DNA of 64,000 bases from Ananas comosus (GCF_001540865.1 NC_033623.1:16485896-16549895); one strand, 5' to 3'; counted from the stretch's first letter, positions 47,601 through 60,900 are shown. Translations and numbers: made by a program. The notes: a model not told the origin generated them from the sequence alone.

Positions 47601-50600
47601 TGGAGGCATTCATTAATTTATATGGTTATACTTATATGCGTTTAGATGGGTCCACTCAACCGGAAGAGAGGCAGACTCTAATGCAGCGTTTCAACACTAA
47701 CCCAAAGATCTTTCTTTTTATCCTATCAACTCGTAGCGGCGGCGTGGGAATTAACCTGGTTGGGGCAGACACTGTTATTTTTTATGATAGTGACTGGAAC
47801 CCTGCGATGGATCAACAAGCTCAAGATAGGTGCCACAGAATAGGTCAGACTCGAGAAGTGCACATCTATAGACTCATCAGTGAGAGTACTATTGAAGAAA
47901 ATATTCTTAAGAAAGCAAATCAGAAACGCGCTCTTGATGATTTGGTCATACAAAGTGGCAGTTATAACACAGAGTTCTTCAAGAAACTTGATCCAATCGA
48001 ACTCTTTTCTGGGAATGGATCACTTCGTTTGGAAAAGCTGCAATTGTCTAATGCTGATGTGGAAGCTGCTATAAAGCATGCAGAAGACGAGGTTGATTAT
48101 ATGGCTCTCAAAAAAGTAGAGCAGGAAGAGGCTGTGGACAACCAAGAGTTTACTGAGGAGGCCATTGGACGGTTAGATGATGATGAGCTTGTCAATGAGG
48201 ATGATACGAAGCTTGATGATAAATTTAATGAGGAAAGGAAGGGGGATGTTTCTAAACCTGGATGTAATGTAAATGAAGAAAAAGCACTTGCTTTGGCTGA
48301 AGGAGATGAGGAAATCGACATGCTTGCCGATGTTAAGCAGATGGCTGCAGCAGCAGCTGCTGCTGGGCATGCTAGTTCATGTTTTGAGAACCAGCTTCGA
48401 CCGATTGATAGATATGCCATGCGGTTTTTGGACCTTTGGGATCCGATTATTGATAAATCCGCCATGGAATATCAGGTGAATGTTGAAGAGGAGGAATGGG
48501 AGCTTGATCGTATTGAGAAATTTAAGGAGGATCTAGAAGCTGAGATTGATGAAGACCAGGAACCCTTAGTGTATGAGAGTAAGTATTCTTTTTCCTAGTA
48601 TGAATTTTACCTTGAAATATTTTCTTTCTGATTTTTTTTGTCCGCAATTAGTGTGGTCATTTTCTCATCTTTCACTAATTGCTTAAACCATTCCTGCTTG
48701 TTAATGTCCATTTATCTCTTTATAGAGCGCTAAATTCGCACTTCAGTATAGCAATGTCAAAGAAAGATTTACATTGTCAGGCTGTACTTCTATTTTATCA
48801 TAATGAAAGACTAAGAAATGTGATTTTTTTATTTAGGATGGGATTCTGATTTTGCAACTACAGCGTACCGCCAACATGTTGAAGCTTTAGCTCAGCGTCA
48901 GGTATGCACTTGCATTTCTCCTTTTTCCCTTCTTTCCTACTTGCAGTGGTCTGAAGTGGTGTTGCATTTGCAGTTGATGGAAGAACTAGAATATGAAGCT
49001 CAGGAAGCAAAAGCCGCAGAGGATGAAGGCGGTGATGATATGAGGTAAGGAAGTTTTGTAAAGTTTTGCTTCCAAATATTGGGTTCAAACCATTTATATA
49101 CCATATCGAATATCTATGTTAGTTCCCTTCAACATAGTGAATCAGGTGAGAGAATTTATGTTCATCTCATGATCTTTCTATTGCAATTTCTTCTTTTGAA
49201 TGCTGGTTTTGATTCTAAATTCACTAGTAAACTGCTGTTCCTAATTTTGTGGTTCTTTTTCTCCCCTCTAGAGTACATCCTTAAAATTATCTAACAAGTC
49301 TAATAGCTGTGACAGGGTTGGGACAACTGTGGAATGCAAACCCAAGTTAAAAAAGAAGCAGAAAAAGAAGAAATTCAAGTCTCTTAAGAAAGGATCTTTA
49401 GCATCTGATTCGAAAATTGTGCATCAAGAAGCGATATCAGATTCTGAGCTTGCTAATGATAAGGCTCTCTCACCAGAAGTTATTTATGCTGAATCACCTA
49501 CTCCGTCTCCTAGAAAGAAGCGTAAGAAGCCTACATTTACATCTGATGAAGAGAACAACCCAAACAAAAGCTCAAAAAAACTCAAGAAAGTATCTAAGAC
49601 CACTTCTGTAGCAGATTGTGGGTCGTCCGTTAAGCAACTGGTGGCAGCCAAGGAATCAAAGTTGGGAGATGGGGCTAATGATCTTGATCCGAAACCAGTT
49701 GCTAAAATCAAGACGGGGGGCAGAATATCCATTACATATTTACCTGTAAAACGAATTATGGTGGTCAAGCCAGAAAAGTTAAGGAAGAAGGGGAATACTT
49801 GGTTCAAAGATAGCTCTCCAGATTCTTGGTCAACACAGGAGGATGCCATACTGTGTGCAGTTGTGCACGAGTATGGTACACATTGGAGCCTTGTGAGTGA
49901 CATACTTTATGGCGTGCCAGGTGGTGGGTCCTACAGAGGTCGATTTCGTCATCCTGTCCATTGCTGTGAGAGATTTCGAGAGCTGTTCTTTAAGCATGTC
50001 GTCTCATCAGTGGACAGCACGGAAAAGGTTTCTGCATCTGGAAAGGCTCTATTAAAAGTAACCGAGGTAATTAGCATTCTATGTTCTATACTGTTGAATA
50101 ACAATAATTATAGGAATGGTTTGCTATGATATCTGTTAACTGTAATTTATAGTAAAATAGCCTTTCTATACACGATAGTGAAATCCTATTACATTGCTGA
50201 AGTTTTCTTTATTTAACCATTTACACTGCCTTTAGTTCTCAGTTTTTAAGGCTTGAATTGCATTTATGATGCAAATTATTACGTTAGAATCTTGACTTTC
50301 TTTTTTGTGTATTAGTTTTTTGTTTCATGGCTAGCCCATATCTTTCATAAATTTGCCTCGCCAAGATGTTGATCTCAATATCTGGAGGGTTGCCATTTGA
50401 TTTGCAGTTTGTTGAAGTATATTTCTGTGGAAGTGTTGCATGGTACTCGCGCTGATAAAATGATCATAATTTCTGGTAGTGATTTGAGCACAAGTAGAAC
50501 CAGTTTATTAATGGGCAATAATTACTCTCTGTATACCATGAAATTGTATGAGTGCAAATTAAATTGCTAAAAGCATTATGAAACACCCTGCTCTTGTTAT

Positions 50601-52043
50601 TCACTTATTGACTTGGTTACTTGTGCAACCCTTTTTGTACAAAACATTTCAGGCGTTATAGATTACGATGTTAGAGAAAATATAGTGAGTTAACTAATTA
50701 GTTTGGCAGGATCAAGTACGGATTTTGCTGAATGTGACTAGTGAGCTGCCCGACAATGAATTGCTTCTCCAGAAACATTTCTTCGCCATACTTTCTTCTG
50801 TATGGAGAGCAAAGTGGCCCCTCGAACTTCACCAGTCCATACCGTGCTTGCGAAGTGATTTATATTCTTGTAGGCTTCTCTCGGACCCTAATAAGTCCAC
50901 AAGACTTACAGAAAACGTGACACCAATGAATACTAGACCAAATAGTAGACTAGTAATGATGGCCCTTTCTGATGTTAGTATGCAACGTCAGGAGGAACCT
51001 GTAGTTCTTTCAAGCAAGCTGGAGGCTCACATCAACCAGCTGGAATTAACTCTGGAGTTCCCTATGGAAAATTCTGATAATGACTTTGCCTTCCCACCAT
51101 CTGTCAGCATTTCAGTTAGCGGGCAAGAACAACTTCAACAGGCTGAAGAACCTGTTGGACAATGTTTGTTAGCAGCATCTTCATGTAGAATTGCTGAGAA
51201 TAGATTCAGGTATGCTTTCATATATAAGTTCCGCTATTGCTTCCTTTGTCTTTGTTTTTGGTTCATTGTGTTTGTATATCATGCTTTTATATTATATGAG
51301 AGATGGGGTAAAACTATATCATCCATATATTCTTGACGCTTGAACAAGTGCATCTTTATTGGTCCTTTGTTCATTGTCGTGGAAAATGTGGGAGAATCGG
51401 GATTAGAAGTCAACCTAGCGTTGTTCAACCTTTTTATTTTCCACTTTGGGGTTGCTGATGACGCTCTGATTTTCTATCTCATTTGGATGTTAATTTGCCT
51501 TTGTGTGATGTTCCCTAATCAGGGTCACTCAGTTTACCTTACGTGGGCCTGAACCCCAATGAAATGGTCTCAACACATTTTTTAGCTAATCTACCTCATC
51601 GTACTTTATGATCTCTGTTCCATCATCTTTGCAGAATGGCATCAGAAGCTTGCTTTGAAGGTGAGGGATCTCTTTGGGCGTTATCATCAGCTTTCCCCAC
51701 TTGTGACGTATCTAGATATAGAGCTGGCTCAAAGTCCCTCTCTTTGGGCAAGCACAAGTTGGCATTTGATTCCTCTAGACCTCCAAAATCCAAAGTACAA
51801 AAGACCATTGAATCACATGAAGAAGGTTTGTTTTCAGTCAGCAAATGCCTCCTTCCTTCACCCCAACAAATTTCCACCAGTACGACAGGGTACTGCATAA
51901 ACAATGAACCTCTGTTACCTTCAATGAACTCACTTCTTGAAGAGATGGGAAGTTTAGATTTAGTTCAGCACGAGTATGATCCTAGTTTCCTTGCTGGCCT
52001 CGAGGAGCTGGAATTAGTTTCAGAGTTCACAGACATAGGATGA
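38643..52043 (+). CDS. PIE1: PIE1, SWR1-complex Swi2/Snf2 ATPase, 2030 aa, 20 exons
   Basis: PIE1 is the catalytic subunit of the plant SWR1 complex, which exchanges H2A for H2A.Z in nucleosomes and is needed for FLC expression and normal flowering time in Arabidopsis. Twenty exons join in phase: 38643-38702, 39378-39440, 39559-39666, 39735-39815, 39921-40009, 40148-40290, 40366-40427, 40934-41069, 42072-42143, 42200-42369, 42444-42575, 43684-43722, 44779-44847, 45412-45474, 45569-48578, 48837-48901, 48974-49044, 49316-50066, 50710-51209 and 51635-52043. The product is 2030 residues, close to the roughly 2050 of Arabidopsis PIE1. Domains: HSA (about 21-77, HWDHVLEEMLWLSKDFEAER); acidic linker; SNF2 ATPase with ADEMGLGKT (Lys568) and DEAH (665-668); helicase C-lobe from about 1090 to QDRCHRIGQ at about 1180; and a SANT/Myb domain at about 1645-1705 (SWSTQEDAILCAVVHEYG). 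All catalytic motifs are intact. Confidence 0.95.
43840..44113. mobile_element. Possible MITE in PIE1 intron 12
   Basis: The left end GAGTGCCTATTTGGCCCAGC and the reverse complement of the right end GAGCCCGTTTGGGCCAACTC are similar. Between them are GCTTTGGCTTGCAGC-like words repeated and inverted, a common look for non-autonomous elements. No clear target duplication. Confidence 0.4.
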
Positions 52044-53677
52044 GATTTCTTGAATTTGGTTTTTCCAGGTGATAAAGCCACCAGTATAGAGAGGAAAAAT
52101 CCGCGTTTTGCTTTCATGCCGAGCGGCAAAGGATGGAGCTGTTTATTGGCCGTGTGCGTGTTTGTGCACTTTGGTCACGCTAAGTAGTGACGGGCATATC
52201 AAGCGGATGAAACAGGAGGGGTGGTTATGTGATTAGGCCGGAGAAGGGCGGGGTAGGCTTAGGTATGGCTGGGAGAATTGGGTGTTTACAGATTCATGTA
52301 TAGTGGTGGTAGATTAGTTTCTGATGGATGTAATATAACTTCCCTCCGTGTACTCAGGGAAAACGTTGTAATTCTAACCACAGGAAAATCCTTGTTTTTT
52401 CCCGGGATTTTTGTCGGGGGTGATTGCCGACGGAAAAGATAAGGTAAGAGTTTTTTAAATTATTGATAAGAAAAATTTCCTTCACTTTTTTGACTGATGG
52501 GAATGATGGGAGGGTATTTTTGAACTCAGCCATGCTGAGGAATGTCAACAGCTGAGTATGCTCAAAATATACGCTATGGCAACTTTTGCATGTCAGTTAT
52601 TTCTATCGCAATTGTATGCTCAACAGCAGTAAATTATATATGGATCTAGATCCCGTGTCATTGCTGCTGAAAATATGCATTCTTTCTGTTCAGTATTTTG
52701 TTTTTATTTCTTTTTTTTGTTGTTGATTACGGTGTGTTTACTGGTGCTTTTTATGGTTGAAAAGGAGAAACTTTATTCAATTAGCAATCTTTGGCTGAAC
52801 AAAAGGCATATATACAGATGTTTATTGGTGCTTGATGCGCCCAAGGCATCGCAAGTTAACAGATACTGCTGTCGGCGGGTATACAGAAAGTAAATTATTT
52901 TGAGAAATTTTATTGTGCGCCTTTTTAATGCATATCTAGTTTCATGAATAGCCGTCAATCACATCTTACCTAGTTAATATGTATTTTGTTGAGTTGTATG
53001 ACCAGTTCAGTTTATTGAAAGCGGCAATTTTAGTTTCCTTTCTGTGCCTGAGTGGGTGATGGGAGCTGTTGCGGCTGAGCTGTCCACACTGCATCATCCC
53101 TTCCCTTGTTCAAGGTGCATGCTGCATGATCCTCGCTTTTTCATTTTTGCTCTATCTCGTTACAGTTTAGTTGTATTTTCCTCATATCATGCAGCTGCAA
53201 ACTGTGGAAACAGCTCAAAAATTCAAGGTGTGAATTTATTTATTAATTTATTTTTGTTTAGCAATACTTTCGTAATGGCGTGGCGTGACTCCCTGTGTTT
53301 TAATCTTGTTGTTTAGTAATATACTTTCGTTGGGACAAAGATAGGCTCCATGTAAGATGGAAAACCAAATTCAGCCTTGACATAAAACATATTACAAAGC
53401 GAGCAGAGCTCCTCGCTTGTCTCTAGTAAGGAAAAGGAAAGAACATCCATCCATCTATATGCTCCTAAATGCAAGAGGGGGTGGGGTGGGGAGGTAGGGG
53501 AGGCAAAAATATCTCTTCCTGCTTTCTACTGACTTGTGTTTTTTTTCTTTCTTGGTGGGTTTTTTGGTATCTATCTGTCAATTTCCTTTATGACTGTTGG
53601 TGATCTTGCTCCTAGAGAAAAGGTTAGTCTCGAATGGTATGTTAAATACTGACTCGAGGATGGGGGCTTTGTTGTTT
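52044..53677. other. Spacer between PIE1 and the BRX-like gene (convergent)
   Basis: The first few hundred bases are PIE1 3' UTR and the last part is the BRX-like 3' UTR. No other gene-like frame is visible; T-rich and G-rich tracts occur at about 52700 and 53475-53500. Confidence 0.5.
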
Positions 53678-55663
53678 CTAAAGGTACTGAGCCTGAATTC
53701 TCTCTCTGTTCTCCTCCCACCACACCTTGGCATGCATCTCTCCGAACCTCTCCCGGCTGCAGACATGCAAAGTACGACCAACCAATTTACTACACTGGGT
53801 TAACGGAGGCTGTCAAACATTGGCTGCGTGAGAATGAGAAATTTACCTGAATCGGACCCGACGGAGCTCCCGAGTGCCGTCGGCCAACTCCCTGATGGTG
53901 ATGTACACGCCGGGCTCGTCTTGCTCGACCCACTCTGTCGCCTCCAGCTCGCTCGCGTTGCTGATGGAGATCGAGGCTTCGTCTCTAGACGACGTGGTGG
54001 TTCTCGAAGCATCCACCGACGACGTCTCGACCTTCACACCTGAAGTGCCTGCGGCGGAGGCGCCTCCTCCAATACCGATGCCAGCATGGAGGGTGTTGAG
54101 GAAAGGAGGGAAGATGTGATCAGAAGGATCCGGCACTGTCGACGGATAGTAGTACGCTGCTTTGCCGTAAGCAGTTGGCGGCTGCGGCTGCGGCTGCGGC
54201 TGCGGCTGCGGATGTCTGTGTGCGCTCCGAGAGACCATCCGCTCTTTGCCTGCAGAAGGCAGAGGATGAGGAGGCGTCGGCATCCCGGGGCTGCCTCTGG
54301 TAGAGCCCACCCGAGAGTAGAACGATTCCCTCTGCCAAAACGAAGAAGAAAGAAAGACGCCTCTCTTGAGTGCATCAGACAAGCAGTTTGCGTTTCTAAT
54401 GAATAAGCCGGCGCTTTAATCAGACTAAAGTGCCGTTGCTGCTACTATTACTATATAATAATGGTATAGGGCTACTAAGAGGGACTCACAAGACCGAGAT
54501 GCAAAGGGAATCATCGACTCACTGGGCTCGGATTTAATTTGGATGGAGCAACCACTGTCCCTCAGAATACCCCCCCACTCTTTTTTCAGAGTCCCAGTAG
54601 GCCAGTACCAGCAGGGGTTATATAATTCCTTTTGCATCACTATTAGCTAAAATCTAGCCGAAGGGGGTCCAACCAGTCAATCAATAGTGCGGGGCCGTGG
54701 ATGGTGAGAGGCGAGCTAGCTGGGCCTTGTGTAGTGGGCGGGCCCAGAGATATCAGGAGTGGCATTATTATTATTATTATTATTATATATAGTAATAAAA
54801 CGAATACGATACGATGGAATTAAAGCTACACAGCGTAAAGCTCCAAAATATATAGTGAATGAACGGGAACGAACGTACGTCGCCGTCGTCGGAGCGGGGC
54901 GGAGTTGGGAGAGCCTGGCGGCTGAACCTCTGGACGTTGTAGAGCTCCATGATGCGGTCGTAGTTCTCCCCCCACCACCTCTGCGCCTGCCACTTGTTGA
55001 ACATCTCCCGGCTATATATTCGTTTTTTTTTTTTTTTTCGGTTCCCCAAAAAAATAACAATAACATTAATTAGTACGTGAGTAATTATTAATTATTATTA
55101 CTAAATAATTATACAACATATGACATCCCCCATCAGATTACCAGTGACAGTAGTATCAACTACAGAGGATATATATAGAATAAGAAGAAAAATGCAAGTA
55201 AGCAAAAGGAGAATAACCTGAATCGGATACGCTTGAGGTCGTTGCCGGCACCGGCGGGGAGGGAGACGAAGGTGATCTGGACGCCGGGCTCTACCTGGGC
55301 GGTCCACTCCTTCGGCAATCCGTCATCCTCCATCACCACCACCTCCGCCGCGGCCGCAGCCGAGCCCCACTGCGTCCTATACCTCGAATCCTCCCATCGG
55401 CCGCCGCCGCTTCCGCCGACGTTTGTGAAGTCCCACGCCGGCGTCGAGCTAGAGCTATACGCGTACCCACCCCCTCCCCCTCCCCCTCCCCCTCCTCCGG
55501 CGTCGGAGAAGGCTCCCTCGTCCTCGTCGGTGCCCGGGTAGGAGCCGCTGCGGTGGATGCGGCGCTGGTTGTGGAAGCTCTTGGAGCGGAACGACGAGCT
55601 CCCGGCCGTGCCGCCTTTGCATTGGCGGTGCGATCCGGAGAACTTCAATACCATATCCTTCAG
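53678..55663 (-). CDS. BRXL: BREVIS RADIX-like protein, 5' exon missing
   Basis: Four minus-strand exons join in phase: 55663-55218, 55011-54879, 54331-53847 and 53756-53678, giving 380 residues. They start in the conserved region LKDMVLKFSGSHRQCK and end with IQAQYL. Both BRX domains are present: EWTAQVEPGVQITF..LKRIRFSREMFNKWQAQRWW (split by an intron at the RFS codon) and EWVEQDEPGVYITIRELADG..RRVRFSRERFGEMHAKVWW, also split at RFS. BRX proteins act at the plasma membrane and nucleus in auxin-related root and vascular growth, binding partners through these domains. Poly-Gly, poly-Ala and a Gln-Pro repeat (PQPQPQPQP) lie in the linkers. The usual first coding exon (short Cys-containing N-terminus, MLTCIA type in relatives) is not visible between 55664 and 55896 and probably lies in the assembly gap. 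This is an incomplete model, not a truncated gene. Confidence 0.9.
54761..54790. repeat. (ATT)n microsatellite in BRX-like intron
   Basis: About nine ATT/TTA units followed by a TATATA stretch within the intron between the exons at 54879 and 54331. Confidence 0.8.
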
Positions 55664-55775
55664 CTGTTATCAGTTCCCAATCCAATGCATGCATGATCAG
55701 AAGCACGTCACGTAATTTGGGTTTTATTATTTTTTACTTAGACTTTGACTTTGAATTAAGAATTAACGATGACGA

Positions 55776-55777
<2 letters not shown>

Positions 55778-55808
<31 letters not shown>
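55778..55808. repeat. (TA)n microsatellite
   Basis: About 14 TA units upstream of the BRX-like exon at 55663 (on the minus strand), between it and the assembly gap. Confidence 0.9.
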
Positions 55809-55809
<1 letters not shown>

Positions 55810-55896
55810 CTAAACCTCCGAGGTAATTTTTGTTTACGCACCGTTGCCTCGGGCAAACGATAGCTATCGTAAAGTCGAGTTGAGAGAGAGAGAGAG

Positions 55897-56500
55897 NNNN
55901 NNNNNNNNNNNNNNNNNNNNNNNNNNNNNNNNNNNNNNNNNNNNNNNNNNNNNNNNNNNNNNNNNNNNNNNNNNNNNNNNNNNNNNNNNNNNNNNNNNNN
56001 NNNNNNNNNNNNNNNNNNNNNNNNNNNNNNNNNNNNNNNNNNNNNNNNNNNNNNNNNNNNNNNNNNNNNNNNNNNNNNNNNNNNNNNNNNNNNNNNNNNN
56101 NNNNNNNNNNNNNNNNNNNNNNNNNNNNNNNNNNNNNNNNNNNNNNNNNNNNNNNNNNNNNNNNNNNNNNNNNNNNNNNNNNNNNNNNNNNNNNNNNNNN
56201 NNNNNNNNNNNNNNNNNNNNNNNNNNNNNNNNNNNNNNNNNNNNNNNNNNNNNNNNNNNNNNNNNNNNNNNNNNNNNNNNNNNNNNNNNNNNNNNNNNNN
56301 NNNNNNNNNNNNNNNNNNNNNNNNNNNNNNNNNNNNNNNNNNNNNNNNNNNNNNNNNNNNNNNNNNNNNNNNNNNNNNNNNNNNNNNNNNNNNNNNNNNN
56401 NNNNNNNNNNNNNNNNNNNNNNNNNNNNNNNNNNNNNNNNNNNNNNNNNNNNNNNNNNNNNNNNNNNNNNNNNNNNNNNNNNNNNNNNNNNNNNNNNNNN
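55897..56500. other. Assembly gap (604 N)
   Basis: Undetermined bases, bordered on the left by a GA microsatellite (55880-55896) and on the right by a poly-A-rich stretch. The gap falls between the visible BRX-like exons and candidate leader exons, so it likely hides the first coding exon. Confidence 0.99.
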
Positions 56501-57088
56501 AAAAAAGAACAAAAAAAAGACCACATTTACATCTTTACCCTCTACTCCAAAGGATCGCAAAAACCATTCGATAGGGCATTTAGGTCATCTGACCGAAAAC
56601 AAAGTTTCTTTCAATCCCGTCCCAAAATTCCCGGACACTGGGGGAGGGGTGGGGGGGAATCGAATTAAGCGGAGGAGACGAGGGGCAACGGGAAACGGGA
56701 AACGGGAAACGGGGAGGAGACAGAGGAGGACGCCAGGAAATAGACAAATCTCCCGCTTCCGAATTTCGACGCTGCTCACCACCTCGCAGAGGAACAGCAT
56801 AAGACACACTGTACGCGCACGGGCCCATCTCCAGTGAGGAAACAGCCACCGTTAATTCGATGGGACCCATCGCGATGGACGGTAGCGGATAATGCTATAG
56901 CGTACTACAACGTCTATAGATAACAAAATGAAATATATTTCGAGGGAGCATCCCCTTGAATAAATATATAGTACTTACTACTGCAAAATAGAATAAGATG
57001 AGATATAATAGATTGATCCGAGTAAAATATTGGGTACGCAATAGAGAAGGTTCTGTTGGGAGACCTCCCATGTATGAGATTTACAGCC

Positions 57089-57094
<6 letters not shown>

Positions 57095-57125
<31 letters not shown>
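57095..57125. repeat. (CT)n microsatellite
   Basis: About 15 CT units. A second CT tract of similar length lies at about 57936-57963, next to the TATA-like box of the candidate leader. Confidence 0.9.
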
Positions 57126-57128
<3 letters not shown>

Positions 57129-57560
57129 GGAAACAGTTGCGGCGCGATCTCCGAGGATGGAGAGAGAGGGGGGTATGGAGTGGGGGAATGGGGCCCAGTG
57201 CTTCCCGACCTATGGTAATGGAATCTCTATCGCGCGGATCGGCTAAACAGGTAGGTCTCTCTTTTTCCATTATCTCTTTCTCTCTCTTTCCTTCTCTGTC
57301 CCCTGCTCCCCTAATGAGCTATTACTATTACTACCGCTTGCATGCTAGAGCTGCGCCAGAGGAGAACAGCAGCAGCAGCAGCAGCGGCAGCAGAGATATA
57401 TATGCATGGGTAACGCATCACAGAGGCGCTGCTGCAGTGTCGCAGCAGCACGGAGAGTTTCATTTCACAACCGACAAATTAATTAACTCCTATATAATCT
57501 CTATTAAATTAAATCTAGTAGGAGTAAATTTTGATCAGTGGATAAAAAACGAGCACTCAC

Positions 57561-57960
57561 CGCGGCTCCACGCCGACACGAGATTTGGTTTTCCCACGCT
57601 CAACTATTCCTCCATTTGGATATCGAAATTCTTGCACAAAGTACCTGAAAATTGTCCGAATCAATGATAAGAGACCACATGAACAGGAGACGAGAAATGT
57701 CGAAATCTCCAAAAACACACCCAACGAAGCAGAGGAGAAAAAGGAAGCAAAATATCCGAATCGGTGAAATAAAGCGACGATATACTCAGATCTGATCAAA
57801 ATGCGATCGAATTCGAAATGCGACCTAACTTACCTCTTTGATCTTCGCTTCCTCTCTCCAAGAACTCACCAGAATGGGATGGACGGGGACGGAACCCTAA
57901 CCTCGCTTATAAATAATAACCCTCTCCCCCCCCCGCTCTCTCTCTCTCTCTCTCTCTCTC
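57561..57960 (-). other. Candidate leader exons of the BRX-like gene
   Basis: On the minus strand an exon 57644-57561 has a TTTTCAG acceptor and a GTGAGTGC donor. Another ends at 57870 before GTGAGT, downstream of a TTATTTATAAG TATA-like box at about 57906. The 84-base exon contains an ATG followed after two codons by TAG, so it is probably untranslated. Together with the gap they would form the 5' part of the BRX-like transcript; they could instead belong to another transcript. Confidence 0.35.
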
Positions 57961-57964
57961 TCTA

Positions 57965-60900
57965 ACTTGTAACTCCAACTAAAATGGGGGGATAGAAAGA
58001 GGGGAGGAGGTGGACACGCGGCGAGAATTGGGGAAGGGGAAATCCGAGGGGATCTGTGGAATGCGGCTCTTCAAGTCGGCGGATTGGATCCAAATCGCGA
58101 CGAGAATTCGGCGCGGGTTCGAACGTGGCCCCAAAACGGAAACTCTGCTCTCCCCGTCTTCGGTTTTCACGTTACAGCCCAAATTAGCAGCACAAGCTAT
58201 ACTTAAAGGCGCCCCTCTCCGTCCTCACCGCCTACTTATAGCCTCCTTAACGGCCGTTTTCTTTTCCGTCGCATTCCTGAACCAGTTGAAGTGCTTTTTC
58301 GCTTAGCCACCGTCCGCCACATAATCCGTAGACCCCTCCTCTGCGATCCGATCAATGCCTCGCGTGGTCTGCGGATGATTTGATCGACTCGGTGCAGGGA
58401 GTGATTTGGAGTCGATCTGAGTCGTTCGTTCTCTGAGCGAAGCGCAGAGATGAGCGGTCAAATCTTGCGATGGGTCCCATCGGACGGACACTAGCGTTCG
58501 ATTGTGTGGGCCCCAATGATGGGCGTACGGAGACGACGGGGCGCAGGGGCACTATTGATTTCTACGTCTCGATCGCATGGAGCGGAGGATGCGCGCAAGT
58601 GCCGAGTTCCGTTATTCGATCCCGACCGTCCGATTAGTCGAGCGAACCTCACGGGGTTGGAAACCGATCGCGAGGTATCCTGCGAAATTGGACGGCTAGG
58701 ATGTCTAGGCGTACGGAGGGTAATAAATTGCTTAAGGAAATGCAACACGAGATTTGACGTGCTTCTTCTTTGTTGACGCGAGTTGTCATATCCTCCCTTC
58801 AGAGTTTGACGGTGCAGATCAACAGTTAACCCCCATTTGAATGGGATCTTTTAATTCATACGAGAGTGCATTGTTTGTTTTTTTTTTTTATTTTTTTTAT
58901 ACTTTTTTTTTTACCCTCTTAGCCCTCAAACCATCCTAAGAGATGTTTACTGGATTGATTTGAAAGTTCAATTGAGTTTGATTTATACTAAAAAATTCAG
59001 CACTATAACCATAGACTCTAGTAGACTCAAATACCTGCGCTAAACCTAGATAAGAACCGGGATCCAAAGAGAAAAGTTGTGAGTTGTGACGGACCTATTA
59101 AACCCAAAAATTTAAATTGATAATTTTGAAAAAAATTGTGTATATAATTAATAATATAAAATTTTCTAGAGGGCTCGGGCGCAAACTAAAAACTTCAGCT
59201 GATAGGTGTTTTCTATATATATATATTTTTTTTTGAGAATTAGATAGCGAGCTATCTGCTTCATTTATTAGAAAAATAAATTAGGTTTATATAATGGAAG
59301 CAGCCAAGGCTTCCAAAAGATGGAACAAGATGGGTGAGACAAAACAAAAGACGAATAAAACAAAAAACAAAGTTTAGAAAAAAGCGAAGTACGGGAGAAG
59401 GAAGAGCTACTACTACTACTACATGTACTATAACCACCACTATAGCAACTGCTACTATTACTACTACTACTACTATTACTACGTTTTCCAATCGGCCATC
59501 AGCAGATTGACACGGTCTAAAGCTCGGAAAGGATTAGTTTACTTAGCACGGAAGAGGATGTTGTTTCTCTCGGTTCAAACAACCCACCAGACGGCCGAAA
59601 GTAGAGACAAAACTTGTACTCTCTTCTGTGTGTTAGCAAGGATGCAAACTTTTGTCCAGAGGTCTCTAACATCCGTCGAGGGTTTGATGCGAGATTATTT
59701 GGTTGGAGACTAATTAAAGAGTGTCGGTCACACAATAATGCCATGCGTGCTGATCAACATTTCATTTGATATTTTATAGAGGACTAAGATTCTTAACAAA
59801 ACTAACATTCTTAACGAAAATATTTTTAGATGTTAATAACTTGATTAACCAACAAAGAAATCTTCTTGATGTTGAGTTTTTTTTTCTTTTTTTAGCACGT
59901 GACTCCTACAATTCCGCCCTATTTTAGTGGAGGGAGACAAGGGAAAATAACTTAGCATACCATATTAATTTCAAGTGTCCGATATGCAAGTACAACCATA
60001 GCTCCAACAAAGTGTTCCTTTAATTCAAATCGCCAATAAATGAATACCTGATCTGTCTTGACCACTTGATTATGTTGATCGTTCGTAGTCTCTTGGGAAG
60101 CTATCTTAAAGAGACCTATTGGTTGGAGAGGGCAAAAGCCAAAAGGTAAGCTAAAGAAGAAAAGTGGGTCCTGATAATCTAGCATGAAGTTCAGAAACTT
60201 TCATAATTGTTAAGTCCATGTGTTCTAAAGGAGTAATGCTATAATAGATTACAATTTTTACACCATTTTATTTTGCTTATATATATAGGGGGGTAAAGTA
60301 GTTTAATTGGTTAGCAATTATAATTCACGAAAATAAAAATTTAATTTATGAATAAAATAATAGTTATAGTAGCAAAAAAGAACTAATACGAAAGTGCCGT
60401 GTTGAAATACGCAAACAGCTAAAATTTGTTTGTTGTGCAAAATACTTTTTCATTTTGAAATCAAAATGAAGAAGTAGAAAAAGATAAAATGCTATCACTA
60501 TTTTACTTCGTGAAGATCCAAAAAAAAAACACAAAAAATAAAACAACTTAAAAACACAAACGAAAAAGATGGCTCCGTCTTGCTGCATATTTTGGTTCCA
60601 TCAATTGGAAAAGAGTAATGCTATGCTATGGTACATTTATATGCATGTCAAATAATTAGCTGATCCAATTTAGAAGCTCTCTGTGGATTTTTAAAGGAAT
60701 GGCCCAAACAGTTTTAATATATATGTCAAAGATTTTGAGCATATAATACGAATGCGTGTCATCTCAGACTGTCAATGAGTAACACGCTTAATTATTTTCA
60801 TAGTTGTACTTTATCTGATTAATATCCGTCAACTTAAGAGACCGTATCATTTTTAGTCAATTATGTGCAGGTTTGAATGTTGTGTCACATTTACTATTTT
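57965..60900. other. Intergenic, no supported gene
   Basis: From 57965 to about 58760 the sequence is GC-richer with open frames on both strands but none with family resemblance or splice continuity. 59210-59720 resembles a transposon-derived repeat (starting near a TTTTTTTGAGAATTAGATAG stretch) and holds CTA trinucleotide repeats at about 59407-59480. The rest is AT-rich. Confidence 0.45.

Noticed and set aside
53874..54406. Plus-strand and alternative minus-strand frames over the BRX-like exon
   Set aside because: Shadows of the BRX-like coding sequence; the sense frame contains the second BRX domain.
55778..56668. Long open frames across 55778-56668 on both strands
   Set aside because: They consist mainly of undetermined bases in the assembly gap, so the openness has no meaning.
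59261..59744. Possible protein remnant in a repeat-like stretch
   Set aside because: Translations on both strands lack recognisable reverse transcriptase or transposase motifs; noted only as repeat-like sequence.
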